Below, in pieces: positions 24,976-32,964 of a stretch of 38,619 nt of DNA. Numbering within the stretch: position 1 is the first letter of the stretch; every line of letters starts with the position of its first letter. The notes beneath the pieces were generated by a model. That model was not told the origin of the DNA, did not search any database, and worked only from the letters and a program-made list of their open reading frames with translations. The stretch lies in the NCBI GenBank assembly GCA_017450695.1, contig JAFSTA010000017.1:1-38619 (forward strand), given 5' to 3'. Source of the DNA: Kiritimatiellia bacterium (GTDB lineage: Bacteria; Verrucomicrobiota; Kiritimatiellia; RFP12; UBA1067). A program made the translations under genes and the position numbers.

Positions 24976-27900
24976 ATGAATGGGAAGAGAGTGATTGGAA
25001 TGATCTGGGGAGTCGCGGCGATTGCGGCTGCGCCGTTGGCCTTCTCGGCAGAGACGGTTCTTTCGCTGGCTGGCGACTGGCATGTCGCGGGCGAGGGTTT
25101 CTCCGCTACCGCGAAACTGCCTGGAACGCTGGCGGCGGCGCATCTCGGAAAACGATGGACGGAACGCGACTTCCAGACGACCATGGACCAGCCGCAGTCC
25201 GAGGCGCTCGTGCAGGAGTGGCAGTATGTCGGCAAGGCGACGTGGACGCGCACGGTTGAACTGTCGGCGGCGGATTGCCTCCATCCGCTGGAGTTGTTCC
25301 TGGAGCGCGTGATGTGGGCGAGCGAGGCGTTCTGGGACGGCGAGCCGATGCCGGGCGGGGCGCACTCCCTGACCTGTGATTCGCTCGCCACGCCGCACGT
25401 CCACGCCCTGCCGCAGGGACGCCTCACGCCGGGCAGGCACGAACTGCGCCTCGTCATCGACAATTCCTGCCGCTACAACTTCTCGCGCCAGTCGCACGCC
25501 TACGGTCCGAGTATGCAGGCCGTGTGGAACGGCGTTCTGGGCAAGATCGAACTCCGTCGTGCGCACCCGTTGCGAACGGCGCGCGTCTTCGCCCCCGCAC
25601 CCGCGAAAAGGCATCTGCGCGTGGAGGTGCCGGACGGCTTCCGCGCCACGCCGGACACGGTTTCCGTCGAGGGGCTGAAAGTCGTCTCCGTCACCGCGTC
25701 GCCATCGCCCTTCCGCAGCGGTTTCACGATGCTGGACGCGACGCTTGCCGAGGAACCCGTTTACTGGAACGAATTCCATCCGCAGCTCTACACGCTTACG
25801 CTGAAGGACGACAAGACCGATTTCACGCACCGCATCCGCTTCGGGTTCCGCACGGTGGGGCGGGAAGGGCACCTGCTGACGTGGAACGGCGTGAAGATCT
25901 TTACGCGGGGCAACGTGGAGAACGCCAACTTCGCCAAAGACGGAATTCCGTGGATGGAGGAGGCCGAGTGGCGGCGCGTCTTCCGTACGCTCCAGAAGGA
26001 GGACGGCGTGAACGCCATCCGCTTCCACACCTGGTGTCCGCCCGAAGCCGCATTCCGGGCAGCGGACGAGTTGGGCATCCTGATGCATCCGGAAGCGGGA
26101 ATCTGGACGGACGGGTGGATGGGCGAAGGCGACGAGGTGGGCAACGGCAAGCCGGTGGACGGGTTCGTCCAGCGTGAGCTGCGCGCGATCGCGGACGCCT
26201 ACGGCAACTCGCCGTCGTTCGCCTCGCTCACCGTCGGCAACGAGTTGGGCAACTCCAACTTCGAGACGATGGGGAAGTGGGTGGCGGAACACAAGAGATA
26301 CGACCCCCGCGCACTGTGCTACGCCTCTTCCGCGCGGAAGCTCACGCCGGCGGACGACTTCTCGCTCTCGCACGTGGTGCCAGGCAAGGGACTGGCGCGC
26401 GAGAAGCTGATGCCGCGGACGGACTGGGACTACGAGGACATCTACTCGGCGGCGAGGATCCCGACCGTGGCGCACGAGATCGGGCAGTGGCCGGTGTATC
26501 CGATTTGGGACGAACTGTTCGCACCGTTTACCGGCACGATGCGCCCGTGGAACCTCACGCGCCACTACGACACGGCGGCGGGTAAGAACACGCTCCGCTT
26601 CCAGCGCGAATACCACGCCGCCTCCGCGAAGCTGAACCGCCTCATCTACAAGGAGGAGGTCGAGAGTTTCCTGCGCACGCCGTCGTGCGCGGGGCTTCAG
26701 CTTCTGGAGGTTCAGGACTACACGGGACAGGCCGAGGCGCTCGTCGGCTGGCGCGATCCGTTCTATGCGCTCAAGACGGGATTCCAGGGACTGGCGCCGT
26801 TTTCGACGGTGTGGGGGCCGATTTGTTATCTGGCGCGTTTCCCGCGCTTCATGTATGTTGTCGGCGAGACATACCGCGCCGAACTGGAAATTCGGAACCT
26901 CACGGAGAAGCCGCTGGCGGCGGGGACGGCGTTTCCGTACGAACTGTGCGGCAGAAAGGGCGAGGTCAGGCTGGCGGAGTCGATTGCGCCCGGCGAGGTG
27001 AAGAAGGTCGGCGCGGTGGAATGCGCGGTTACGGCAGAAATGGCGAAGGCCCGCCAGACGCTGCGCTTCGGGTGCAACGAATGGCACTTCTGGGCGTATC
27101 CGCGCGAAGAACGGTGCGCCGCGCCTGCGGGCGTCGTCGAGACCGGCGACCTCGCCGCGATGAAGTCCGCGCTGGCGGACGGCAAGACGGTTCTGTACTC
27201 CGGCCCGAGCTTCCAGTCGGCGAAAGGGATATTCAAGTCCGTCTATTGGAGCGCGCGCTGGTTCCCCGTGGCCAACACGACGGCGGCGGCCTTGGGGACG
27301 TGGTTCGACGTGAAGCATCCCGTGCTTTCGGGGTTTGTGACGGACGCGTTCACGGACTGGCAGTGGTACTCGCTCGCGCAGGGTGCGACAATCCATGCGC
27401 TCAGGGGAATGCCGGAGGCGTTTCGCCCGATTGCGCTCTCGGTGAACGACTTCCACTTCTCGGACCTGACCGCGACCATGTTCGAGGTGCTGGTCGGGAA
27501 AGGGCGTCTGTTCGTCTGCGGGTACGACCTGACGCAAGAGACACCCGAGTCGAAGCGGTTGCGGGCGAGCGTGTGCGCGTACCTTTCGGGTGCGCCCGCG
27601 CCGAACACGGTGCGGATGCCGGAGAGCTGGCTTGCGGAGGAGTTCGATGCCGTCAAGGCGCCAGATTTCTCCAGCGGCGCGGTGTATGACGTCACGACCA
27701 ACTGGACGGGCCGCGCGTTTCAGATGGAGATTCGCGGCGTACCGCCGACCACGGGTGACCTGCATCTCGATCTCCATCTGCCTCAGAACGGGCCGACGAC
27801 CGGCCGATGCTTTCTGGAAGGGCGCGTGTTCGATACGCCGCTCAAATCGGGGAAAGGCGAAAAGATGCATGTCGCACTGCCGGTGATACGCGAGGATTTC

Positions 27901-27987
27901 CTCGACGGCCATCTTCAGCTGGAGGTCAATGTCATGACCGGCCATGCACTCGCCATCGACCGGATTCGCATCATCCCGAAAAAATAA
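24976..27987 (+). CDS. Secreted glycoside hydrolase family 2 enzyme
   Basis: 1003 residues from the ATG at 24976; the frame is open from 24940, but this start has a GGAGGA site and opens a clean signal peptide (MNGKRVIGM, hydrophobic run, AFSAET). GH2 layout: a sugar-binding jelly roll (LAGDWHVAGEGF, LPGTLAAAHLG; about 30-210), an immunoglobulin-like domain (about 210-310), then the TIM barrel. NAIRFHTWCPPEAAF precedes the acid/base Glu423 in VGNELGN, and the candidate nucleophile is Glu501 in VAHEIGQWP. Additional C-terminal domains (about 620-1003) include a carbohydrate-binding-like beta sandwich. Family enzymes act on beta-galactosides, glucuronides or mannosides; the exact substrate cannot be told. 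Single gene, periplasmic or outer-surface, suited to degrading plant or mucin glycans. Confidence 0.85.
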   Translation: MNGKRVIGMIWGVAAIAAAPLAFSAETVLSLAGDWHVAGEGFSATAKLPGTLAAAHLGKRWTERDFQTTMDQPQSEALVQEWQYVGKATWTRTVELSAADCLHPLELFLERVMWASEAFWDGEPMPGGAHSLTCDSLATPHVHALPQGRLTPGRHELRLVIDNSCRYNFSRQSHAYGPSMQAVWNGVLGKIELRRAHPLRTARVFAPAPAKRHLRVEVPDGFRATPDTVSVEGLKVVSVTASPSPFRSGFTMLDATLAEEPVYWNEFHPQLYTLTLKDDKTDFTHRIRFGFRTVGREGHLLTWNGVKIFTRGNVENANFAKDGIPWMEEAEWRRVFRTLQKEDGVNAIRFHTWCPPEAAFRAADELGILMHPEAGIWTDGWMGEGDEVGNGKPVDGFVQRELRAIADAYGNSPSFASLTVGNELGNSNFETMGKWVAEHKRYDPRALCYASSARKLTPADDFSLSHVVPGKGLAREKLMPRTDWDYEDIYSAARIPTVAHEIGQWPVYPIWDELFAPFTGTMRPWNLTRHYDTAAGKNTLRFQREYHAASAKLNRLIYKEEVESFLRTPSCAGLQLLEVQDYTGQAEALVGWRDPFYALKTGFQGLAPFSTVWGPICYLARFPRFMYVVGETYRAELEIRNLTEKPLAAGTAFPYELCGRKGEVRLAESIAPGEVKKVGAVECAVTAEMAKARQTLRFGCNEWHFWAYPREERCAAPAGVVETGDLAAMKSALADGKTVLYSGPSFQSAKGIFKSVYWSARWFPVANTTAAALGTWFDVKHPVLSGFVTDAFTDWQWYSLAQGATIHALRGMPEAFRPIALSVNDFHFSDLTATMFEVLVGKGRLFVCGYDLTQETPESKRLRASVCAYLSGAPAPNTVRMPESWLAEEFDAVKAPDFSSGAVYDVTTNWTGRAFQMEIRGVPPTTGDLHLDLHLPQNGPTTGRCFLEGRVFDTPLKSGKGEKMHVALPVIREDFLDGHLQLEVNVMTGHALAIDRIRIIPKK

Positions 27988-28107
27988 AATCGGCAGTTGG
28001 GAATAGGGTTTTGTCCCGCGTTGCCCTCCGCACGGAGAGCTGAAAGGGGTACCGCTCGTCAGAGCCGACGGCGTTCTCCCCTCCAGCTGTCCAACACCAT
28101 TTTCCGG

Positions 28108-28137
28108 TTGACGATAAAGGGGGAAAGGTTGTACGCT
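28108..28137 (+). promoter_or_regulatory. Promoter of the siroheme decarboxylase gene
   Basis: TTGACG (28108-28113), an 18-base spacer and TACGCT (28132-28137), 46 bases before the ATG at 28183. Confidence 0.5.
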
Positions 28138-28182
28138 CTCTCGTCAGTTACAGCTGATTGGAAGAGAAAAGGAGTTTCGGAA

Positions 28183-29226
28183 ATGCGTGTCGAATGGAGC
28201 GAGGCGGAGGTATCCGTGGTCAATGCGTTGCAGGGTGGATTGCCGCTCGTGCCGTATCCGTTCGAGGAGATCGGACGGCGCTACGGTCTTTCGGGCGAGG
28301 ATGTTCTCGCGCTCGTTCGGAAACTGAAGGTGGAGGGAAGCTGCCGCCGCGTCGGCGCGATCTTTGACGCGCGACGCCTCGGTTACCGCAGCGTATTGTG
28401 CGCTGCGCTCGCCCCCATCTCCGAACTGGATCGTTGCGCCGCACTCGCTTCCGCTTGTCCAGGTGTGACACACTGTTACGAACGCGGCTGGCCGGCAGAG
28501 CTGCCGCCCGATTCGCCGGGTGCGCCACGCGGACGTATCTGGCCGAACCTCTGGTTCACATTGGCGACCCCCGCCGAGGCTTTCGATGCCGAAATCGAGC
28601 GTCTGCAAGCTGCATTCGGCTCCGTTGAAATTCATGCGCTGCCGTCCCTTCGCCGGTTCAAAATCGATGTCGTGTTCGATCTGCGGACACGGACTCGCGA
28701 CGAAAAAACCGAACCGCCGACGCGCCGTTCTCCCAAACCGATCTCCGATGACGGATCCGTCTTCGCCGTTACGGATGCGGAACGCGAAATCATCCGGAGT
28801 ATGCAGGGGGACATGGCGGTGGAAGCGAGATTCTTCGCACCGGTCGCCGCCAAGGTCGGAAGGTCGGAGACGCAGTTGCTCGACACATTGCGCACATGGC
28901 AGGAGAACGGCGTGTTGCGCCGCGTCGCGTTGATTCTGCGGCACCGCCAGGTCGGTTTCAAGGCGAACGGAATGTGCGCATGGGATGTTGCGGAGAATGA
29001 GACCGTCGTAAAAGGACGCGCGCTGGCGCAGTACCCGGAAATCACGCATTGCTACGAACGCCCCCATTCCCCGCTTTTTCCGTTTCGTCTCTATGCGATG
29101 ATCCACACGACCAGTTTTCTCGGTACCCAACAGCTTTTCGGGCGCATTTCCCGCGAGACGGGATTGCAGAACGGCCAACTGCTCCTCTCCCTCCGCGAAT
29201 ACAAAAAGACCAGTATGGTTTTCTGA
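28183..29226 (+). CDS. ahbAB: Fused siroheme decarboxylase (AhbA-AhbB / NirDL-like)
   Basis: 347 residues from the ATG at 28183, chosen for AAAAGGAG 8 bases upstream; an in-frame opening at 27997 lies before the promoter. It consists of two Lrp/AsnC-like modules in tandem (about 1-165 and 195-347), each with a DNA-binding-like helix-turn-helix followed by a RAM-like domain. Each module keeps the decarboxylase signature: THCYERGW with His97 and THCYERPH with His289, then NLWFTLA or FRLYAMIH. By family knowledge AhbA and AhbB form a heterodimer that removes two acetate carboxyls from siroheme, making 12,18-didecarboxysiroheme for the alternative haem route or for haem d1. Here both subunits are one chain. 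No ahbC, ahbD or nir gene is beside it. Confidence 0.85.
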   Translation: MRVEWSEAEVSVVNALQGGLPLVPYPFEEIGRRYGLSGEDVLALVRKLKVEGSCRRVGAIFDARRLGYRSVLCAALAPISELDRCAALASACPGVTHCYERGWPAELPPDSPGAPRGRIWPNLWFTLATPAEAFDAEIERLQAAFGSVEIHALPSLRRFKIDVVFDLRTRTRDEKTEPPTRRSPKPISDDGSVFAVTDAEREIIRSMQGDMAVEARFFAPVAAKVGRSETQLLDTLRTWQENGVLRRVALILRHRQVGFKANGMCAWDVAENETVVKGRALAQYPEITHCYERPHSPLFPFRLYAMIHTTSFLGTQQLFGRISRETGLQNGQLLLSLREYKKTSMVF

Positions 29227-29327
29227 AAAAGCACACCTTCGCATGATCAGCCGGACTCTTCCGCGTACCGTCCCCTACTCGAAATGCGGAGAAGGAAGGC
29301 AGCAGGCGGGCGTTTCGCGGCTTTGGA

Positions 29328-29351
29328 TGGTTAAATGATGAAATGGTTAAA
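29328..29351. repeat. 8-bp tandem array, GGTTAAAT type
   Basis: Three octamers in exact phase: TGGTTAAA, TGATGAAA, TGGTTAAA. The reverse complement of the main unit is TTTAACCA, the same unit as at 29411, 31418, 33214, 33314 and 33373. Confidence 0.7.
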
Positions 29352-29398
29352 TCGCCTCCTTCGGAGGCTTTAAATCGGCCTGATCCGCCCTGTTTTTC

Positions 29399-29513
29399 GG
29401 CGACCCGTCAATTTCACTATTTAACCATTTCCAAGCGCAGCGATTTAACTTTTCCCAGTCCCCACGCTTGGGGAGGGTCGCGCCCCGTCGCGACCGCATC
29501 GCTTACCCGGCTT
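29399..29513 (+). repeat. 115-bp direct repeat, copy A (left of the toxin-antitoxin cassette)
   Basis: From GGCGACCCGTC to ACCCGGCTT it is almost identical to 31406-31519: by eye the only differences are a one-base indel and one or two substitutions near 29449-29453. It contains the octamer array ATTTCACT-ATTTAACC-ATTTCCAA (29411-29434) and palindrome copy 3. Confidence 0.9.
29476..29495. repeat. Covarying 20-bp palindrome, copy 3
   Basis: GGTCGCG, loop CCCCGT, CGCGACC: a perfect 7-bp stem. Relative to the copies at 13375 and 37525, position 3 and its partner have both changed (A-T to T-A), keeping the pairing. Confidence 0.8.
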
Positions 29514-29536
29514 ACCACGCTTCACCCGCTTAACAC
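29501..29536 (+). repeat. 9-bp tandem array, four units
   Basis: GCTTACCCG, GCTTACCAC, GCTTCACCC, GCTTAACAC in exact phase, followed by a degenerate fifth unit. It begins 5 bases after the palindrome. Confidence 0.85.
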
Positions 29537-29555
29537 GCCAACCTATGCGAATGGT

Positions 29556-30338
29556 TCAGATTCTAAAATGGTCACGTATCAACTGTAGCAATTCTTCTGG
29601 AGGTCTGGTCTCCATCGCGAAAGCACGAAGGTGTGCCTGAATCTCTGTCCATTCGGGATTCGACACAGAATGCAAACTCAAAAACTCCGCCATATCGTTT
29701 CTAATGGGTTGAGGAAGCTCTTGTTCGTATCGATCTCTGAATAGATAAGCGAGCTGAAACACATCGTTTCTATGCTTTGTCAAGTCGTGTTCCGACACAA
29801 ATCTTCCCGCCCGTTTCTCGGCCAGCAGATTCAGATGCGCCTTTGCCTTGAGAATTGCAAGGACGTCAGGCCTAACGGTCGGCATGCCGTTCTTTGTCAC
29901 TGTACCGCCACTCGCCACCAGATTGTAGTATTCGGCTTGAAGCAGAATCGCCGACAGACTATATTGCCCGTCCGTTGTGGTCAGATGCACGATCCGGACA
30001 TCAACGGGAATCTCCAGATCAGGGATTCCCGTCAGAAGTTCTATCCTTTTCGGAAACTCCTCCCCTGCACCAGGTCTCTCGAATCGGAACAGGATCGTGG
30101 AATCGTCGTGGGCACGTCGTATCAATTCATAGCGGCCCTTGCGGATGTACTCCCAGAATCTTGCGAAAAAGCCGGATTCCTTTGCCTTCAAAAGCAGAAC
30201 CATGTCTATGTCCTGCGTACTTCTGAACCGGACGGCACTTTCCGAGAACCATTGGGAACAGGCGCACCCGCCGATTACCGCGAACGACGATTTCCAGTCG
30301 CGGAAAAACTCAAGGAACCGATCCAATTGCCTTACCAT
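29556..30338 (-). CDS. AbiEii-like nucleotidyltransferase (putative toxin)
   Basis: 260 residues. The N-terminal segment VIGGCACSQW (21-30) and TQDIDMVL (41-48) form the nucleotidyltransferase signature: a GG loop followed by the D-x-D metal pair Asp43/Asp45. The rest has family-like pieces (LLQAEYYNLVASGG, RPDVLAILKAKAHL, FVSEHDLTKHRNDVFQLAYL), close to AbiEii/DUF1814-type proteins, where a conserved Lys and Asp in this region help bind nucleotide. Known AbiEii toxins transfer nucleotides to targets such as tRNA and stop growth. The start overlaps the end of the upstream winged-helix gene by 7 bases, the order antitoxin then toxin usual for AbiE. Medium-to-low GC against GC-rich neighbours suggests acquisition. 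An ordinary nucleotidyltransferase with another role remains possible. Confidence 0.7.
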   Translation of the reverse strand: MVRQLDRFLEFFRDWKSSFAVIGGCACSQWFSESAVRFRSTQDIDMVLLLKAKESGFFARFWEYIRKGRYELIRRAHDDSTILFRFERPGAGEEFPKRIELLTGIPDLEIPVDVRIVHLTTTDGQYSLSAILLQAEYYNLVASGGTVTKNGMPTVRPDVLAILKAKAHLNLLAEKRAGRFVSEHDLTKHRNDVFQLAYLFRDRYEQELPQPIRNDMAEFLSLHSVSNPEWTEIQAHLRAFAMETRPPEELLQLIRDHFRI

Positions 30339-31267
30339 GACATTCCCTCTAACAAAGCATCCAGCTCGGATGCGACACGCGGGTCACCGCAATCGCGAAG
30401 CGAGAGATACAACGACAGCCTGTCAACCTTGTCCTTGCCGCAAATATGCGGATCGTACCGCCACACTTGAAGGCGGCTTCGCGCATCGCCTTCGTATGCA
30501 ATTCGCTGACAGATTCCGACATCCTTGCTTTCCTTCAGTGTGCAGGCATACACGGGAACGGAATCGGGCGAAATCATCGTGTACTTGGAAAGTGCGCTGA
30601 TACCGGCAAGGCAAAGCCTTGAAGGCTTCAGTTTGTTTGGAATCGTCATCTTGACTGGAGAGGCGAAATGCGGCAGTGCCGCATCCCACAACTTGCGACC
30701 TTTGATCTTGAATGAGACCTTTCGCGGCCAACCGTCTAATTCGGCGAGTCCCAGCGCGACAAGTTCAGACGTGATGTTTGAAAGCGTCATTTTCGTGTAG
30801 CCCAGCATTGGGGATAGGTCGCCCGCCGTCTTTCCTTCGATATCTCCCCGTTCAATCTGCCTTATGACTAACGCCTGTGTCGCCGGACGCATCACCTTAC
30901 GAACTTCGGCTTCCATCGGTGCTTTTTCATTCAGGTGAAGATTGGGTGGCAGGAACAACTGCCACCTGGGCACCACAAACGCCACACCGTGAGCAATCAG
31001 GGAATTACGCTTGGCCGTGGCGAGACTGCGGAATACAAACACCACAGGACAAGAGAATTCGTCCTTCAGCAATTTCGCCATTTGTCCGTATTCGCCCGCG
31101 TTCTGAACATCATCACGGACAACAGCGAAAACCAAATCCCGCCCCAGCAATCTGCCGCGACAGAAGTCATATCGCAACATGTGCAACGGCAAATCTGGAC
31201 GAAACGCCTCAACGGAAAATGCGCGATCCAAGGTTTTTGAGACATATTCTACCAATTGCTGTTTCAT
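30332..31267 (-). CDS. Winged-helix protein, putative AbiEi-like antitoxin
   Basis: 311 residues from the ATG at 31267; a GTG directly before it is in frame, but the ATG is better spaced from GAGGTAAC. A winged helix-turn-helix lies at about 129-187 (QALVIRQIERGD, LGYTKMTLSNITSELVALGL, KVSFKIKGRKLW), preceded by an alpha/beta domain (residues 20-110: FAVVRDDVQNAGEY, CPVVFVFRSLAT) and followed by a C-terminal domain (190-311) without a name I can give. It is probably the DNA-binding, autoregulating partner of the nucleotidyltransferase next door. The promoter in front carries a clear inverted repeat as its likely operator. Type IV AbiEi antitoxins usually have an N-terminal rather than central winged helix, so this may be a divergent subfamily. 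Confidence 0.6.
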   Translation of the reverse strand: MKQQLVEYVSKTLDRAFSVEAFRPDLPLHMLRYDFCRGRLLGRDLVFAVVRDDVQNAGEYGQMAKLLKDEFSCPVVFVFRSLATAKRNSLIAHGVAFVVPRWQLFLPPNLHLNEKAPMEAEVRKVMRPATQALVIRQIERGDIEGKTAGDLSPMLGYTKMTLSNITSELVALGLAELDGWPRKVSFKIKGRKLWDAALPHFASPVKMTIPNKLKPSRLCLAGISALSKYTMISPDSVPVYACTLKESKDVGICQRIAYEGDARSRLQVWRYDPHICGKDKVDRLSLYLSLRDCGDPRVASELDALLEGMSW

Positions 31268-31280
31268 CACGTTACCTCAT

Positions 31281-31326
31281 TTGTAAACAAGAGTCTAATT
31301 ATAAACACCGTTAGTTTACAAGTCAA
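31281..31326 (-). promoter_or_regulatory. Promoter with inverted-repeat operator of the toxin-antitoxin operon
   Basis: Minus strand: TTGACT (31326-31321), a 17-base spacer and TATAAT (31303-31298), the closest-to-consensus promoter in the window. Perfect 8-base arms TTGTAAAC and GTTTACAA lie at 31321-31314 (touching the -35) and 31288-31281 (downstream of the -10). A third half-site, GTTTATAA, overlaps the -10. A dimeric repressor bound to the arms would cover the promoter. Confidence 0.8.
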
Positions 31327-31405
31327 TAGGTAATTTATTTTAATTCAAAGCGCAGCGATCTAATTTTCCCCTCTCTTCGAGCAAGCGACACTCCTGTCGC
31401 TTTGG

Positions 31406-31519
31406 GGCGACCCGTCAATTTCACTATTTAACCATTTCCAAGCGCAGCGATTTAATTTCCCCAGTCCCCACGCTTGGGGAGGGTCGCGCCCCGTCGCGAC
31501 CGCATCGCTTACCCGGCTT
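31406..31519 (+). repeat. 115-bp direct repeat, copy B (right of the toxin-antitoxin cassette)
   Basis: Near-identical to 29399-29513 and in the same orientation. The two copies enclose 1.9 kb consisting of little more than the nucleotidyltransferase/winged-helix operon. Confidence 0.9.
31482..31501. repeat. Covarying 20-bp palindrome, copy 4
   Basis: GGTCGCG, loop CCCCGT, CGCGACC; part of the direct repeat and identical to copy 3. Confidence 0.8.
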
Positions 31520-31569
31520 CACCCGCTTACCAGGCTTAACACGCTTACCCGGCTTACCACGCTTCACCC
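31507..31569 (+). repeat. 9-bp tandem array, seven units
   Basis: GCTTACCCG, GCTTCACCC, GCTTACCAG, GCTTAACAC, GCTTACCCG, GCTTACCAC, GCTTCACCC, without a phase break. Unit content and order differ from copy A, so the array length changed after the repeats duplicated. Confidence 0.9.
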
Positions 31570-31617
31570 CGCCAGATTCCCCAACCGTCCTCGCTCATCT
31601 GATTGTCGCGAATGGCA

Positions 31618-32964
31618 TCAGCCGAAGCTCTGCCGGAGAGCGATTCGCTTGTAGAGGACATCGTGTACCGTCACGGAGAGGCGGCCATCCACCACACGCC
31701 CCTCGATCACGGTCGGGAACAGGGCCGGGTTCTTCGTCACATCATTGCATCCGCCGCCCACGAGGTGCGCCCACGGTCGTCCCGCCTCGGGCGGATTGTA
31801 ACGGAAGCAGTGCTGGTGCGCACAGACGACGAGTTGCACGCCAGCCTTGGCGAGGAGCGGTCCCCAGAGTTTCGCGCAGGTCCTTTGCCACGAGGCCCAG
31901 TTATTCTTATAGAGGGGAGACTCGTCATCCGGCGCGATGTCCCCCGGATTGCGGTCCGGTCGTGGGTCAAAAAGCGGAATGTGGCAGAACGCGACTTTGT
32001 ACTTCGACTCCTTCACGGCGGGGGTCTCGATGACCTCTTCCAGCCAGCGAGTCTGTAACTCGCGATACTCCGCCATGCGAAAAATGCCGGCGAAGTGGCG
32101 GTTCGTGTCGAGCTTGTCCTCGCCCGTATCCAGTCCGATCAACGTGATGTCGCCCAGGCGTTGCGCGAAGTTGCGCCCCAACTCCGCGAACTTAGGATCG
32201 CGTTCACACGGTTCGCGGAACATCATCAGGTTGTACAGGCGCCGGTTGAAGCGGCCGCGAAAGTCGTGGTTGCCGTTGAGGAACATGTAGGGCGTGTCGG
32301 CCGCGTATTCGGGATGCTTCTCGTGCGTAAAGATGAAGACATCCATCGCCTTCTCGATTGTTTCGGAACAGTTGGAAGCATCGCCGTTCCAGATCACGAC
32401 AGATGGTTTCAGCTCCTGGATCTTGGACAGCACCAGATCCAAGCAGGGCTTGCGCTCGTGTGTGTCGTTGATCACGCAGAAGGAACCGTCCTTCACCGCC
32501 GCGCCAAGTGTCGCAAACGAATGTACCTTCCCGTCTGTCTCCGAACCGAGATTCTTCATCTTGTAACCGCCCTGATAGTCGATGCGGTCCGCGCCGATAC
32601 GGTACCAGTACCTCGTGGCAGGCTTCAACCCGCGAATCCTCACGAGCGCCACCTTGTCATTCACATCCATCATCCCACTCCCACCGGAATAGACGCGAAC
32701 CGGGTTGCTCATGTCGGACGACCGCGAGACATCCACCCAGCCGCTCGCGTCCGCCGAGACGGCGAACGACACGCCCATCGATGTTTCGGCCGCGTTCTGG
32801 AGAACGGGCGCGGATTCGATCAACGGCTTCGACGGTTCCGTCTGGACGGCGGGGGTGCCTGCTTCGGTTTCAGGGACCGTCTGCTTTTGCGCAGCGGCCA
32901 CGGCAGACGCTGCGGCTGCGGCGAACCCTCCGAGAAATCCTCTCCTGTTGATGCTGCCTTTCAT
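31618..32964 (-). CDS. Tat-exported metallophosphoesterase (purple-acid-phosphatase-like layout)
   Basis: 448 residues from the ATG at 32964, chosen for AAAGGAA upstream and because it places a twin-arginine signal at the start: NRRGFLGGFAAAAAS (6-20). Residues 50-155 form a fibronectin-like domain as in purple acid phosphatases (LVRIRGLKPATRYWYRIG). The calcineurin-type phosphoesterase domain follows with its metal ligands in order: Asp167 and His169 (INDTHE), Gly-Asp 194-195 (WNGDAS), GNHD 231-234, a His in FCHIPLF and the paired His in CAHQHCF. It should hydrolyse phosphate esters or nucleotides in the periplasm. The Tat route fits a protein that binds its metal ions before export. Stand-alone gene. 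Confidence 0.85.
   Translation of the reverse strand: MKGSINRRGFLGGFAAAAASAVAAAQKQTVPETEAGTPAVQTEPSKPLIESAPVLQNAAETSMGVSFAVSADASGWVDVSRSSDMSNPVRVYSGGSGMMDVNDKVALVRIRGLKPATRYWYRIGADRIDYQGGYKMKNLGSETDGKVHSFATLGAAVKDGSFCVINDTHERKPCLDLVLSKIQELKPSVVIWNGDASNCSETIEKAMDVFIFTHEKHPEYAADTPYMFLNGNHDFRGRFNRRLYNLMMFREPCERDPKFAELGRNFAQRLGDITLIGLDTGEDKLDTNRHFAGIFRMAEYRELQTRWLEEVIETPAVKESKYKVAFCHIPLFDPRPDRNPGDIAPDDESPLYKNNWASWQRTCAKLWGPLLAKAGVQLVVCAHQHCFRYNPPEAGRPWAHLVGGGCNDVTKNPALFPTVIEGRVVDGRLSVTVHDVLYKRIALRQSFG

Larger units (their letters stand above)
29227..29555. other. Repeat-filled spacer, no gene seen
   Basis: About 330 bases between the siroheme decarboxylase and the toxin-like gene. It holds two octamer arrays of the ATTTAACC/GGTTAAAT kind (29328-29351 and 29411-29434), copy A of the 115-bp direct repeat, palindrome copy 3 and a 9-bp array. 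CCTCCTTCGGAGG at 29356-29368 is a perfect 5-bp stem, possibly an RNA hairpin. Confidence 0.7.
31327..31617. other. Repeat-filled spacer upstream of the toxin-antitoxin operon
   Basis: No gene. It holds a GCGACACTCCTGTCGC hairpin (31385-31400), copy B of the 115-bp repeat with an octamer array (31418-31441), palindrome copy 4 and the longest 9-bp array. The CCCCTCTCTTCG to CACTCCTGT stretch (31368-31397) reappears inverted near 33250-33280. Confidence 0.7.

Noticed and set aside
24814-27945. 1043-codon open frame on the minus strand opposite the GH2 gene
   Set aside because: Arg/His/Val-rich antisense translation with no motif; the plus strand has a signal peptide and GH2 catalytic residues.
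31507-31569. 9-bp array as a CRISPR
   Set aside because: There are no spacers and no cas genes; units are contiguous and only 9 bases.
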